A stretch of 49,674 nt of DNA, taken from contig CAWIYI010000045.1 of assembly GCA_963840245.1 (NCBI GenBank), positions 1-49,674 on the forward strand. Reading direction: 5' to 3'. Shown one piece after another: positions 7,919-16,733 of the stretch. Both the position numbers and the translations under genes were made by a program. Source of the stretch: Bog-473 sp963840245 (GTDB taxonomy: Bacteria > Actinomycetota > Acidimicrobiia > Acidimicrobiales > RAAP-2). The notes under the pieces are model-generated. The model searched no databases. It was not told the DNA's origin and saw only the letters and a list, made by a program, of their open reading frames with translations. Numbering within the stretch: the stretch's first letter is position 1; each line of letters opens with the position of its first letter.

Positions 7919-8389
7919 GTGTTCTGTCACAATTGCGGGCACCGGAATCCGGAGGGAGTCAATTTCTGCTCCTCCTGCGGCCACCCACTGCTCGCGGACG
8001 GCGATGACGCCACCGTCACGCTGCATCCCACCGACGAGGGTGACACAACGGAGGTTCGCCCCGATGTCACCTTGGTCGAGGTCCCGCACGGCGCCGGTGT
8101 CCTCGTCGTCACGCGTGGGCCAAACATCGGGGCGCGCTACCTCCTCGGCGAGAACGTCGTCAAGGCAGGCCGGCATCCGGAGAGCGACATCTTCCTCGAC
8201 GACATCACGGTGTCGCGCCGCCACGTGGAGATCTCACCGAAGGACGGGGGCTACTCGGTGCGGGACCTGGGTTCGTTGAACGGGACCTACGTGAACCGGG
8301 AGCGGATCGACGAGGTGCCGCTCGCTCCGGGCGACGAGGTGCAGATCGGGAAGTTCAAGCTCGTCTACCTGGTGGCTGGCAACGAGTGA
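7919..8389 (+). CDS. garA: Zinc-ribbon FHA-domain protein, GarA/OdhI-like
   Basis: Cytoplasmic phosphothreonine-binding regulator of about 156 residues. It starts with a zinc ribbon (C-x2-C near 3-6 and C-x2-C near 17-20), followed by a flexible segment with paired threonines at 43-44 (GDTTEVRP), then an FHA domain (about 65-150) with AGRHPESDIFLDD, TVSRRH and GSLNGTYVNR. The FHA part closely resembles mycobacterial GarA and corynebacterial OdhI, which inhibit or activate 2-oxoglutarate enzymes when unphosphorylated. In those proteins a twin-threonine motif is the kinase target. GTG 7919 was chosen because a TACCGT box sits 7 nt upstream and it yields VFCHNCG. GTG 7910 and 7895 (the latter behind GGAGAAG) remain possible. 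It overlaps the MerR gene (GTGA). Confidence 0.85.
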   Translation: MFCHNCGHRNPEGVNFCSSCGHPLLADGDDATVTLHPTDEGDTTEVRPDVTLVEVPHGAGVLVVTRGPNIGARYLLGENVVKAGRHPESDIFLDDITVSRRHVEISPKDGGYSVRDLGSLNGTYVNRERIDEVPLAPGDEVQIGKFKLVYLVAGNE

Positions 8390-9525
8390 CCAGCCGTTCG
8401 TACCTCTCGATCGGTGACGTCCTGACCCTCCTGCGGGAGGAGTTCCCGGACGTCACGATCTCGAAGATCCGGTTTCTCGAGAGCCAGGGCCTGGTGAACC
8501 CCGAGCGCTCACCCTCGGGCTACCGCAAGTTCTTCGAACACGATGTCGAGCGACTGCGCTGGGTGTTGCGCCAGCAGCGGGAGCACTTCCTGCCCCTGAA
8601 GGTGATCCGGGACCGGCTGGCCGACGGGGACCTCGACGACGACGCGGGCCCCGAACGGCCGAACGGCAAGTCGGCGCGGCCGGCCCACGTCGCCGCCGTC
8701 GCCGGCGCGACATCCGACGACGGCCATGAGCAGCCGACCAAAGCCGACGAGGAGGCCATGGCCCGCATCCTCGCCGACGCGACGCGCCGCGCCGCCGCGC
8801 GCCCCCCTGAGGAGGCCCAGCCCCGTCGCGGTCTCCAGGTCGTTGCGGAGGACGAGGGTTCGCCACGCGCGGCGGCAGGGTCTTCCACGCCGGCGCCTCG
8901 CGCCACCGCGGAACGCCGAGGCGATGCCGTTGCGCCAGCGGGCGCTCGCCCGGGCGCGACGCCAGAGGCTTCGTCCGGGGCGGCCGGACGGGTCAACGGG
9001 ACGGCACTGGCCCGGGAGACGCGCACGACCGTGACGCCCCGCCGCGAGCCGGCGGCCAGCGAGGCGGGACCGCGCAAGGGCCAGGGCCAGACGGGCGACA
9101 CCGGGGCGGCCAACCCGCCGACCACGTCGACGGCCATCGTCACCGGTGCCAGCTTGTCCGCGGACGAGCTCTGTGCGGCCAGCGGGCTGTCCCTCGAGGA
9201 GGTGGCGGGACTCGAGAGCTTCGGCCTCGTGGAGTCCGTCACGGTGGCGGGCATCGAGACCTATGACGAGGACGCGCTCACGATGGCCAACCTGGCCGCA
9301 GCGTTCGGGTCCTTCGGGATCGAGCCGCGCCACCTGCGCCTCTACCGGAACGCCGCAGACCGTGAACTGGGCCTGATTGAGCAGGTCGTCATCCCTCTTC
9401 TGCGGCAACGGAACCCCGAATCCCGCCAGCGGGCGGTGGAGCGAGCCGATGAGCTGGCTGCGCTCGGGCAATCCATGCGGGCCACGTTGCTCCGCCAGGC
9501 CCTTCGGCGCCATCTGGGGAGGTGA
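8386..9525 (+). CDS. MerR family regulator with long disordered linker (Rv1828-like position)
   Basis: A DNA-binding regulator of 379 residues. The N-terminal MerR winged helix (YLSIGDVLTLL, then KIRFLESQGLV and SGYRKFFEHDVERL) occupies about residues 5-75. Residues 85-250 form an Ala/Pro/Arg/Glu-rich low-complexity linker. A folded C-terminal domain (about 255-379) begins at LSADELCAASGLSLEEV, a second helix-turn-helix-like segment. Mycobacterial Rv1828, next to garA, is a shorter MerR protein of similar design. GTG 8386 overlaps the FHA stop. The ligand and target genes are unknown; the gcv and DUF151 genes are natural candidates. Confidence 0.88.
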   Translation: MTSRSYLSIGDVLTLLREEFPDVTISKIRFLESQGLVNPERSPSGYRKFFEHDVERLRWVLRQQREHFLPLKVIRDRLADGDLDDDAGPERPNGKSARPAHVAAVAGATSDDGHEQPTKADEEAMARILADATRRAAARPPEEAQPRRGLQVVAEDEGSPRAAAGSSTPAPRATAERRGDAVAPAGARPGATPEASSGAAGRVNGTALARETRTTVTPRREPAASEAGPRKGQGQTGDTGAANPPTTSTAIVTGASLSADELCAASGLSLEEVAGLESFGLVESVTVAGIETYDEDALTMANLAAAFGSFGIEPRHLRLYRNAADRELGLIEQVVIPLLRQRNPESRQRAVERADELAALGQSMRATLLRQALRRHLGR

Positions 9526-9546
9526 CGCAGCGCCAGGATCCGGCGC

Positions 9547-9552
9547 TACATT
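9547..9552 (+). promoter_or_regulatory. Putative -10 box for leaderless DUF151 mRNA
   Basis: TACATT, 6 nt, then ATG 9559. It falls in the 33-bp gap after the MerR gene. Confidence 0.5.
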
Positions 9553-9558
9553 TCAGTC

Positions 9559-10059
9559 ATGGTCCGTGTGCTCCTCCGTGCTGTCAGGGTGGACCTGCAG
9601 TCGAACACGCCGGTGCTCCTGCTGCAGGAGACCGAGGGCGAAGGACGCACCCTGCCCATCTTCATCGGGAGCCCGGAGGCCACGGCCATCGCCTACGCCC
9701 TGCAGGGCGTGACCATGCCGAGACCCCTCACCCACGACCTGATGAAGGACATGCTGGGCGCACTCGACATCAGCGTCGAGCGGGTCATCATCACGGAGCT
9801 GCGGGCGTCCACCTACTTTGCCGAGCTGCATCTCGTGCGGGGTGAGGAGCGGACCATCGTGTCGAGCCGACCATCCGACGCGGTGGCCGTTGCCGTGCGG
9901 ACCGAGTCGCCGCTCTTCGTGTCCGACGAGCTGATGGAATCGGAGGGGATCATCCTCGCGCTCGACACCGAAGACGAAGAGGACGACACTCCGGACGAAC
10001 TGGTGGGACAGTTCCGGCAGTTCCTCGACTCCGTGCGACCGGAGGACTTCGAGGGTTGA
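9559..10059 (+). CDS. DUF151/bifunctional nuclease family protein
   Basis: Cytoplasmic protein of 166 residues. DUF151 motifs are clear: GSPEATAIAYAL, PRPLTHDLMKDML, a central VIITELRASTYFAELHL strand pair, and SRPSDAVAVAVRTESP. Plant and bacterial members have been reported to have RNase/DNase activity, while Thermotoga members are known mainly by structure, so activity here is inferred. The C-terminal 30 residues are acidic. Position after garA and MerR matches the mycobacterial Rv1827-Rv1829 order. Its stop overlaps the next TTG start. Confidence 0.92.
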   Translation: MVRVLLRAVRVDLQSNTPVLLLQETEGEGRTLPIFIGSPEATAIAYALQGVTMPRPLTHDLMKDMLGALDISVERVIITELRASTYFAELHLVRGEERTIVSSRPSDAVAVAVRTESPLFVSDELMESEGIILALDTEDEEDDTPDELVGQFRQFLDSVRPEDFEG

Positions 10060-10679
10060 CGCCGACCCGCTGGGCGCTCGCCCTCGTGGCGTGCGCCCCC
10101 ATCGTCCTCGCGGCCTGCAGCAGCAGTCCGGGCACTCCGAAGCACACCACGACCTCCAGCCGCCCTTCGTCGTCGACCACCACGACGTCGACGACCACCG
10201 CGACGTCGACGACGACGACGCACCCCACGACGACGTCGACCGGTGCGGCGTCCACCGCGTGCACCCACATCACGGCCGCGGCGGTCCAGGGTCAGGGAGC
10301 GGCTGGCACGATCACGGGGATGATCACCGTCACCAACGTCGGGACGTCACCGTGCACGGTCGACGGCTACCCCGCGATGGCGCTTTTCTCCGGGAGTGGC
10401 GCGCCGCTCACCGTCACGCTGGTGAACGGGCTGTCGGTCTCGGTCTCGACTCCGGCCAATGCGCCGCCTTCGTCCTTCTCGGTGGCGCCGTCCTCCACTG
10501 CGCAGTTCGCCTACCAGTTCTCGGATGTCCCGGTCGGCTCGGAGACGAGCTGCCCGACCTCCGAGTCCGCCAGCGTCACCATGCCGGGCGCGACGACGGC
10601 CTCGCCGGCGTTCCAACTGGCCATCGGGCCCTGCGGCGACGGCACGATCAGGGTCTCGCCCGTCTACGCGGTGACCTGA
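10056..10679 (+). CDS. DUF4232-like lipoprotein with Ser/Thr-rich stalk
   Basis: Exported protein of 207 residues. A lipoprotein signal peptide (WALALVACAPIVLAAC) ends with a lipobox, the lipidated residue being C21. A 40-residue Thr/Ser stalk follows, likely an O-mannosylation or spacer region. The globular part (from about residue 67) has NVGTSPCTVDGYPAM, typical of DUF4232, and pairs of cysteines that could form disulfides. The TTG start at 10056 overlaps the DUF151 stop and is preceded by GGAGG; no better start exists before the signal peptide. Function is unknown. It ends 12 nt from a convergent gene. Confidence 0.8.
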   Translation: MTPTRWALALVACAPIVLAACSSSPGTPKHTTTSSRPSSSTTTTSTTTATSTTTTHPTTTSTGAASTACTHITAAAVQGQGAAGTITGMITVTNVGTSPCTVDGYPAMALFSGSGAPLTVTLVNGLSVSVSTPANAPPSSFSVAPSSTAQFAYQFSDVPVGSETSCPTSESASVTMPGATTASPAFQLAIGPCGDGTIRVSPVYAVT

Positions 10680-10691
10680 CGCCCGGAGAGA

Positions 10692-11687
10692 TCAGGAGCG
10701 CACGGCCGGGCTGACCAGGATCCGCCCGCGGACGGCGGCATCGAGTACCCGGTCGAGCGCCACCGTCAGGCCGTCGAGCCCGATCTCTTCGTTGACCATC
10801 TCCTCGCAGTGCTCGAGGGGGAACGCGTCGGCCATCTCCGTCCAGAGCTCGCGCCGCTCGTCGATAGGGGTCGCCACCGTGTCGATCCCCAGCAATGCGA
10901 CACCGCGCACGATGAAGGGATAGACCGTCGTGGCCAGATTGTTGCCACCGGTCAGCCCACTGGCCGCCACCGCGCCGCCGTAGCGGACGGTGCGCAGGGC
11001 TTCGGCCAGCGCCCTCCCGCCGACGCAGTCCACGACGCCGGCCCAGAGTTGGGGACCCAACGTTCGTCCGTCGTCATCGGTGAACTCGCGCCCGACCACG
11101 TGCGTCGCCCCCAGACCCTTGAGGTAGTCGTGTTCCGCGGTCTTGCCCGACGAGGCCACCACCTCGAAGCCCGCCTTGGCCAGCAACGCCACCGCGGCGC
11201 TCCCGACACCACCCGATGCGCCGGTCACCAGAATCGGCCCGTCCCCGGACATGGTGCCGTGCTGGACGAGACGTCGGAGTGACAGGAGGGCAGTGCAACC
11301 GGCCAGGCCGATGATGGCGGCGGTGCGGCAGGTCAGGGCGTCGGGCAGCGGGACGACCCAGTCGGCCGGGACCCGCGCGTAGGCGGCGAAGCCGCCGTGC
11401 CGCTCCACCCCGAGGTCGTAGCCCTGCACCATGACGCGCTGACCCGGCGTGAAGTCGGGGCTGGTGCTCTCCTCGACGCTTCCGGCGAGCTCCACGCCCG
11501 GGACGAGCGGAAAGACCCGCGCCACGCGGTTCCCCGGACGGGTCACCATGGCGTCCTTGAAGTTGATGGCGGACCACTCCACCCGGATGAGGACCTCGCC
11601 TGCGGGAAGGTCGGTGTCGGAGAGCTCGACGACTGCGGGTCGGATGACCGCCCCAGCCATCGAGAGAAGATAAGCCGGGAAGCGCAC
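10692..11687 (-). CDS. AcuI/YhdH-family NADPH-dependent quinone/acrylyl-CoA reductase
   Basis: Zinc-independent medium-chain dehydrogenase/reductase of 331 residues. Visible elements are the GroES-like N-terminal domain (SAINFKDAMVTRPG, VPGVELAGSVEES), the nucleotide-binding motif TGASGGVGSAAVALLA, and the family element ASGLTGGNNLATTVYPFIVRG. AcuI members reduce acrylyl-CoA or related enones with NADPH; the substrate here is inferred only. GTG 11687 was chosen because it completes the first beta strand and sits 6 nt after a TACAGT box. The ATG at 11660 is a shorter alternative. It is divergent from the S9 peptidase. Confidence 0.9.
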   Translation of the reverse strand: MRFPAYLLSMAGAVIRPAVVELSDTDLPAGEVLIRVEWSAINFKDAMVTRPGNRVARVFPLVPGVELAGSVEESTSPDFTPGQRVMVQGYDLGVERHGGFAAYARVPADWVVPLPDALTCRTAAIIGLAGCTALLSLRRLVQHGTMSGDGPILVTGASGGVGSAAVALLAKAGFEVVASSGKTAEHDYLKGLGATHVVGREFTDDDGRTLGPQLWAGVVDCVGGRALAEALRTVRYGGAVAASGLTGGNNLATTVYPFIVRGVALLGIDTVATPIDERRELWTEMADAFPLEHCEEMVNEEIGLDGLTVALDRVLDAAVRGRILVSPAVRS

Positions 11688-11693
11688 AGGCTC

Positions 11694-11699
11694 ACTGTA
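11694..11699 (-). promoter_or_regulatory. Putative -10 box for leaderless reductase mRNA
   Basis: On the minus strand TACAGT is followed by 6 nt and the GTG at 11687. It is half of a divergent promoter region with the TACGTT box at 11744. Confidence 0.5.
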
Positions 11700-11743
11700 G
11701 AGGCCGTCGTCGGCGCCTCCGGGCCGCGGTACGCCGCAACGGG

Positions 11744-11749
11744 TACGTT
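11744..11749 (+). promoter_or_regulatory. Putative -10 box for leaderless peptidase mRNA
   Basis: TACGTT, 6 nt, then GTG 11756. Confidence 0.5.
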
Positions 11750-11755
11750 CGGACC

Positions 11756-13739
11756 GTGACCACGATTGCGGGGTACGGGGGTTGGGCCTCGCCGCTCGCG
11801 GCGCGTGACGTGGCGCGGGCCAAGGTCTCCCTCTCGGAGCTCTGCTCGGACGGCGTCGCGCTCTACTGGCTGGAGTCCCGCCCCGCCGAGGAGGGCCGCG
11901 TGGTCCTGGTGCGCGCCGAGGCCGGAAGCCTGGCCGATCACTCGGCGGATGGCGTGAGCATCCGGTCCCGGGTCAACGAGTACGGCGGAGGCGCCGTGTG
12001 CCTCGTGCCCTGCCGGTCGACCGGAGCCTTCGCCTACGTCGACCAGGCGGACCAGCGGGTGTGGTGGTGCGACGGTCCCGGAGCCCCGGGGCCGGGGGCA
12101 GCCACGCCAAGGCCGTTGACGGCGGGACCGCCGGCGGGCGAGGTGCACAACCACGGTGGTCTCAGCGCGACGGCTGATGGCGACTGGGTGCTCACGGTCC
12201 GGGAGATCCACCGTGAGGGGCACCCGGGCCCGGTACGCAGTGTGGTCGCACTCTCGACGCGTGGCGAGCAGCCGTGCGAGACCACACTGCTCGATGGGCA
12301 CGATTTCTTCGGGACGCCGCGTCCGCATCCGACCGCCGACCGCCTGGCCGTGGTGGCGTGGGATCACCCCGACATGCCGTGGGATGCCTCTGTGGTGCTG
12401 GTGTTGCCGCTCGCCCGCGTCGAGTGTGCGGCACACGGTCACGAGGCGCTCGAGCCGGCGGGTCCAGCGTGGACCGTCGCCGGTGGTCCCGGAGAGTCGG
12501 TCGGCCAGCCGGCCTGGGACCGGGACGGGTCGTTGCTGTTCGTGTCCGACCGGAGGGGGTGGTGGCAGCCCTACGTCCACCCGGGGCGCCCCGGCGCGGG
12601 ACTGGAACCCACACCGCTGACGGACCTGGAGGCAGAGTTCCACGGCCCGGACTGGGTGCTCGGGCAGCGCACCTTCGCGGAGATGCCCGACGGCACGGTC
12701 ATGGCGCGGATGACATCGTCGGGCCGGGACGCGCTGATCCCGCTTGACCCGTGGCCCCGGGGGAGCGGACGCACTGCCGGAGCTGGTGCGGCAACCCTGC
12801 GTCTCCATTGCCGCGCTCTGCCCGCACGGAGACGGTCTGGCCCTGATCGGCAGCACGGTCGACTCGGTCTCCAACGTCTGGGTCTGGACACCGGACGAGG
12901 GCGCCCGATCACTGCGCCCGCCGGCCGGCGTCACGCTCCGACGGGCGGATATCGCCGTGGGGGAGCCCTTCACGTTGACGGGGCGAACGGGGCGTGCCGT
13001 GCACGGCACGCTCTTCCGCCCCACCCTGGGCGGGACCGAGGGTCCGGCCGGCGCCGTACCGCCGCTGGTGACGTGGTGCCACGGCGGCCCCACGTCGTCG
13101 TGTCAGGCAGGGTTCGACAACACGCTGCAGTTCTTCACGAGCCGGGGTTTTGCCGTCGCCTGCGTCGACTACGCGGGCAGCTCGGGCTATGGGCGCGCCT
13201 ATCGCTGCGCCTTGTGGGGCCAATGGGGCGTCGCAGACTCGGAGGACTGCCTCGACGCGGCCATGCATCTGGCGGCGCGCGGCGAGATCGATCCCCGACG
13301 CATGGCCGTCCGCGGAAGCAGCGCCGGCGGCATGACGGCGCTCAACGCCCTTGCCGCAGGGGAGGGGTTCGCCGCGTGCGTCTCGTGGTACGGGGTCACC
13401 GACCTGATGGGCCTGGTGGCGGCGACGCACGACTTCGAGGCCCATTACACCGATCGGCTGATCGGACCCCTACCGGCGTCGCGCCCCCTCTACGACGAAC
13501 GCTCGCCCGTCCGGCGAGCCGGCTCCATGAAGGGTGCGGTGCTGCTCCTCCAGGGGACCGAGGATCCCGTGGTGCCGCCCGCCCAGGCCGAGAGCATGCG
13601 CGCCGCCCTCCATTCGGCAGGCACCGACTGTGACCTGGAATTCTTCGCCGGGGAGGGGCACGGGTTCCGCCGGGCGGACACGTTGACCGCGTGCCTGGAG
13701 GCCGAATTGGCGTTCTATCTCCACGAACTCCGCCTCTAA
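11756..13739 (+). pseudogene. S9-family prolyl oligopeptidase-like peptidase, broken by one frameshift
   Basis: Two overlapping frames together make one S9-type peptidase of about 660 residues. The first (11756 to about 12760) encodes the beta-propeller, with repeats such as QPAWDRDGSLLFVSDRRGWW. The second (about 12760-13739) encodes the alpha/beta-hydrolase domain: CHGGPTSS, the nucleophile motif RGSSAGGM, Asp in EDPVVP and His in EGHGF. The break lies at the C4G5 run 12755-12763. Removing one base restores continuous protein (IPLDPWPRGADALPEL). All catalytic residues are intact, so this could be an assembly error rather than gene decay. The protein has no signal peptide, so it is probably cytoplasmic. 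Confidence 0.85.
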
Positions 13740-13773
13740 GATCGGCGGAGGGGCGCTTCGACACGCCCCCTGT

Positions 13774-15201
13774 GTGCGAGGCTTTTCCAACGCCATGCTG
13801 ACCGACTCCGCGACGACCATCCCGAGCTGGGCGGCCCCCTTGGCCGACTTGTGGTGGCGCGTGTGGGGGCGCATGAAGAGGATCTCCCCGGAGGTGGGCG
13901 ACACCCTGCTGTACGGGGCCAGCGCGGTCTTCGCACTCCTCACCATCTACACGTCGACCAACGCGCTCTATCAGGTGTGGGGCCGCATGGCTCTCCTGCC
14001 GTTCGTCTTCGGCGCGCTGGCCTCCGGCGTTCTGGCCTGGGTGATCCGACGCGCCCGGCGTCGGCAGGCTGGTGGCGCACTGACCAAACGCCAGCATCGC
14101 CGCGCCTGGCTGACCCGGATCGTGGTCGCCGTGTGCGTGTTCGCCGGCTCCCTGGCCATCCCCATGGGTTTCGAGATCCTGTGGCGGTTCGACGGGGTGG
14201 CGGGATCCCACCAGCAACCGGAGGTCGTCACCGTCGAAGTGGGAGGGCAGGACCTCGTCCATGGTCAGGACCCCTACCACCCGTTGGTGAAGTTGCACCA
14301 TGCGGTCCGGTACCACCCGCCGGGCCAGCCCGACTACGCCGGGTTCCTGCCCTACCTGCCGCTCATGGCGGTGGCCGGTATCCCGAGCGAGATCTGGCCG
14401 AACAACGGGTTGAGTGACGCACGGATCTTCTTCTGCCTGACCACGCTGGCGGTGGCCGCGGTCGCGCTCTACCTCTGCCGGGCCGACGGGCGACGAAAGA
14501 TCCGCGCCCTGCAGGCCCTGATCATCCTGCCTCTGGCCTCGCTGCCCCTGGCGACGGGGGGCGACGACATACCCGTTGTGGCCTTTCTTCTCCTCGCCGT
14601 GGTGCTGGCGCAACGGCGCAGACCGTTCGCGTCGGGAGTCGTCTTCGGCATCGCGTCGGCCATGAAGTTCACGGCCTGGCCGCTGGCGGCACTGGCCCTC
14701 TTCGCCGCCCGCGGCCGAAACGGCGAGCGGCGCCCGTTCTCCATGCTGGCCGGGCTGGTCGTCGTCGCCGTCCCGACGATCTTCCCCTTCGCCCTGCGAG
14801 GTCCTTTCGCCCTCATCGACGATGTCGCGCTCTTCCCGCTCGGCCTCAGCGCCATTCCGACCACCGCCGCGAGCGCGTTGCCGGGTCACGTGCTGGTCAG
14901 CGAGTTCCCCTCGCTCAGTCGCGCCCTGCCGTTATCGGTCGGGATCGTGCTCGCCGTGCTCCTGGCACGCCACCTGTACCGTCACACGCCGCGCACGGCG
15001 TCGGAAGTCTGCATGATCGCCGGCGTGGTCCTTTTCGCGCTGATCGTGCTGGCCCCCGACCCGAGAATCGGCTACCTGCTCTACCCGATCAATTTCTTCG
15101 TCTGGGCCTATCTCCTCGCCGAGCAGGCTCCGTCGTCAGACGTCCTTCCCGTCGACGCGGTCGAACCCGTCGGTGCGAAGGTCGGTACCGCCGGGGACTG
15201 A
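13774..15201 (+). CDS. Polytopic membrane protein, GT87/DUF2029-like
   Basis: An integral membrane protein of 475 residues with about ten hydrophobic segments. The first extracytoplasmic loop (about residues 145-205) holds GQDPYHPLVK and PDYAGFLPYLPL, which resembles the acidic catalytic loop of GT-C glycosyltransferases using polyprenyl-phosphate sugars (GT87/DUF2029). ATGGDDIPVVAFLLLAVVLA is the characteristic helix after the second loop. The substrate is unknown. GTG 13774 gives a slightly longer N-terminus than the ATG at 13795, and neither has a strong ribosome-binding site. It is convergent with the anchored protein that follows. Confidence 0.8.
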   Translation: MRGFSNAMLTDSATTIPSWAAPLADLWWRVWGRMKRISPEVGDTLLYGASAVFALLTIYTSTNALYQVWGRMALLPFVFGALASGVLAWVIRRARRRQAGGALTKRQHRRAWLTRIVVAVCVFAGSLAIPMGFEILWRFDGVAGSHQQPEVVTVEVGGQDLVHGQDPYHPLVKLHHAVRYHPPGQPDYAGFLPYLPLMAVAGIPSEIWPNNGLSDARIFFCLTTLAVAAVALYLCRADGRRKIRALQALIILPLASLPLATGGDDIPVVAFLLLAVVLAQRRRPFASGVVFGIASAMKFTAWPLAALALFAARGRNGERRPFSMLAGLVVVAVPTIFPFALRGPFALIDDVALFPLGLSAIPTTAASALPGHVLVSEFPSLSRALPLSVGIVLAVLLARHLYRHTPRTASEVCMIAGVVLFALIVLAPDPRIGYLLYPINFFVWAYLLAEQAPSSDVLPVDAVEPVGAKVGTAGD

Positions 15202-15231
15202 AGTGCCCGTCGCGGCACCGGTGCCGAGTGC

Positions 15232-15876
15232 CTACTCGGGATCGGGGACCTGGAAGAGCCGGACGGTGAACATCGTCACCCCGCGGGCAGGACCCCCTGG
15301 GCGGAAGGTCGTCGGCGAGATGGTGGCTCCCATCTCCCAGTAGTAGCCGTCCGAACCCGCGAGCTTGCCCAGGACCTCGAATGCGCCCGGGTCGTTGGCC
15401 GCCGCACCCCGGTCGAACACCTGCCAACCCTGGAGCTTCATGTCGGCGGCGTAGAAGCCGAGGAGTGCCGCCTGCGAGTCGCCCGAGCGGAAGACCACCT
15501 GCGAATCGAACTGGCTCGCCCCACCACTGTTGTTCTGGTGCGAGACGCGGACCGATCCCACCGGGACGGAGACGGCATTGAGGATGTTCGCCGGCGGCTC
15601 CCCGGCGACGACGATCGGCGACAGCAGCCCGGCGGCCGGTTCGGCCTGCAACGAGATCCCCGGCACGGCCACCGCCGCCGCGGAGTGCTTGACGGGCGCC
15701 GGAGACTGCGTCGACACGATGCCGATGGTGACGAAGACGACCAAGATGAGTCCGGCCAGGCCGACGACGATCATCGCCGGTCGCATGGAGATCCCACCGG
15801 GGGTGGGGGGTCGCCGCGGCTCGGGCCCGGCGCTGCCGCCCGCCACGAGCCCGGTGGGTGTGTCGTGCATCGTCAT
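15232..15876 (-). CDS. Hypothetical single-pass anchored protein
   Basis: A protein of 214 residues that I do not recognise. A Pro/Gly-rich cytoplasmic N-terminus (1-30) is followed by one transmembrane helix at about 34-54 (MIVVGLAGLILVVFVTIGIV). The extracytoplasmic domain has conserved-looking stretches (FRSGDSQAALLGFYAADMKLQGWQV, cut here as FRSGDSQ and FYAADMKLQGWQV). These recall actinobacterial proteins whose domain compares a sum-of-squares-like signal, but I cannot name the family. A TAGGCT box lies 9 nt upstream of the ATG. It is 12 nt downstream of the thiD stop on the same strand and may be cotranscribed with thiD. Confidence 0.7.
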   Translation of the reverse strand: MTMHDTPTGLVAGGSAGPEPRRPPTPGGISMRPAMIVVGLAGLILVVFVTIGIVSTQSPAPVKHSAAAVAVPGISLQAEPAAGLLSPIVVAGEPPANILNAVSVPVGSVRVSHQNNSGGASQFDSQVVFRSGDSQAALLGFYAADMKLQGWQVFDRGAAANDPGAFEVLGKLAGSDGYYWEMGATISPTTFRPGGPARGVTMFTVRLFQVPDPE

Positions 15877-15888
15877 GACGCTGCCAGC

Positions 15889-16707
15889 CTACGGCGCTCC
15901 GGACCACCCGAAATGGTCGAGCGGACCGTGCCCCGCGCCCAGCCGCCAATCGGCGCCTCCGGCGAGGGCGCGGGCCACGAAGGCCTTGGCCTGCGCGATC
16001 GCCTCTGGCACGCCTGCCCCCAGGGCCAGGTGGGCGGTCATGGCGGCCGAGAGGGAGCAGCCGGTGCCGTGGTCGTTCCCGGTGTGGACCCGCTCGCCTG
16101 GCAGGACGACGACTCCGTCGGGGCCCGCCACGACGTCCTCGGCTGACTCGGTGAGGTGGCCTCCCTTCACGACGACATAACGGGCGCCGGTTGCCCGGAT
16201 CTTCTCGGCCACCGCGACCCTGGCCTCGAGACTCACGAGCGATTCGACGTCGGCGTGGCCCAGCACGGCCGCTTCACGCAGGTTGGGGGTGGCGATCAAC
16301 GCGTGGGGGAGGAGTCGCTCGAGGTATGCGGTGACGCCGGGTTGCTCCAGGAGCGGATGCCCGGTGGACGACACCAGGACGGGATCGACGACCAGGTGCG
16401 GCAGCAGTCCCTGTTCCGCCAGGTCGGCGACCATCGTGACGGTGGCGGCCGTCGCCAGCATCCCCGTCTTGACGCTGCGCACCGAGAAGTCGTCGAGCAC
16501 CGTCTCGACCTGTTGCCGAACGAACCGGGGTTCCATGGCCACGACGCCGCGCACCTCGGCCGTGTTCTGCGCCGTCACAGCGGTGAGGGCGCACGTGCCG
16601 TGCACCCGGATTGCGGCGAAGGTCTTCAGGTCGGCCTGTGCGCCGGCGCCGCCGCCCGAGTCCGAGCCGGCAATGGTCAGCGCCGTCGGTGGTGTTGCGT
16701 CCGGCAC
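15889..16707 (-). CDS. thiD: Hydroxymethylpyrimidine/phosphomethylpyrimidine kinase
   Basis: Thiamin pathway kinase of 272 residues that phosphorylates HMP and HMP-P before condensation with the thiazole. The ribokinase-fold motifs are complete: IAGSDSGGGAGAQADLKTF at the N-terminus, TAVTAQNT, DPVLVSSTGHPLL, and the catalytic/anion-hole motif GNDHGTGCSLSAA. GTG 16707 gives the standard N-terminus and sits 6 nt after a TATGGT box. The gene is divergent from thiG with 38 bp between start codons, so the two promoters overlap. No TPP riboswitch fits in that gap. Confidence 0.95.
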   Translation of the reverse strand: MPDATPPTALTIAGSDSGGGAGAQADLKTFAAIRVHGTCALTAVTAQNTAEVRGVVAMEPRFVRQQVETVLDDFSVRSVKTGMLATAATVTMVADLAEQGLLPHLVVDPVLVSSTGHPLLEQPGVTAYLERLLPHALIATPNLREAAVLGHADVESLVSLEARVAVAEKIRATGARYVVVKGGHLTESAEDVVAGPDGVVVLPGERVHTGNDHGTGCSLSAAMTAHLALGAGVPEAIAQAKAFVARALAGGADWRLGAGHGPLDHFGWSGAP

Positions 16708-16713
16708 TGAGCC

Positions 16714-16719
16714 ACCATA
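16714..16719 (-). promoter_or_regulatory. Putative -10 box for leaderless thiD mRNA
   Basis: TATGGT on the minus strand, 6 nt, then GTG 16707. Confidence 0.5.
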
Positions 16720-16733
16720 GGCGTGCACCGGAG

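Noticed and set aside
13750..13769. GGGGCG...CGCCCC hairpin after the S9 peptidase as a terminator
   Set aside because: There is no U tract directly after it, and the next gene starts within 5 bases, so evidence is weak.
13396..14889. Minus-strand frame of 497 codons opposite the membrane glycosyltransferase-like gene
   Set aside because: Its composition is Gly/Arg/His/Gln-rich, with no hydrophobic segments or motifs, while the plus strand gives clear transmembrane helices.
15214..15225. Perfect 12-bp palindrome GGCACCGGTGCC between convergent genes
   Set aside because: It has no loop or U tract and is short; chance palindromes of this kind are common in GC-rich DNA.
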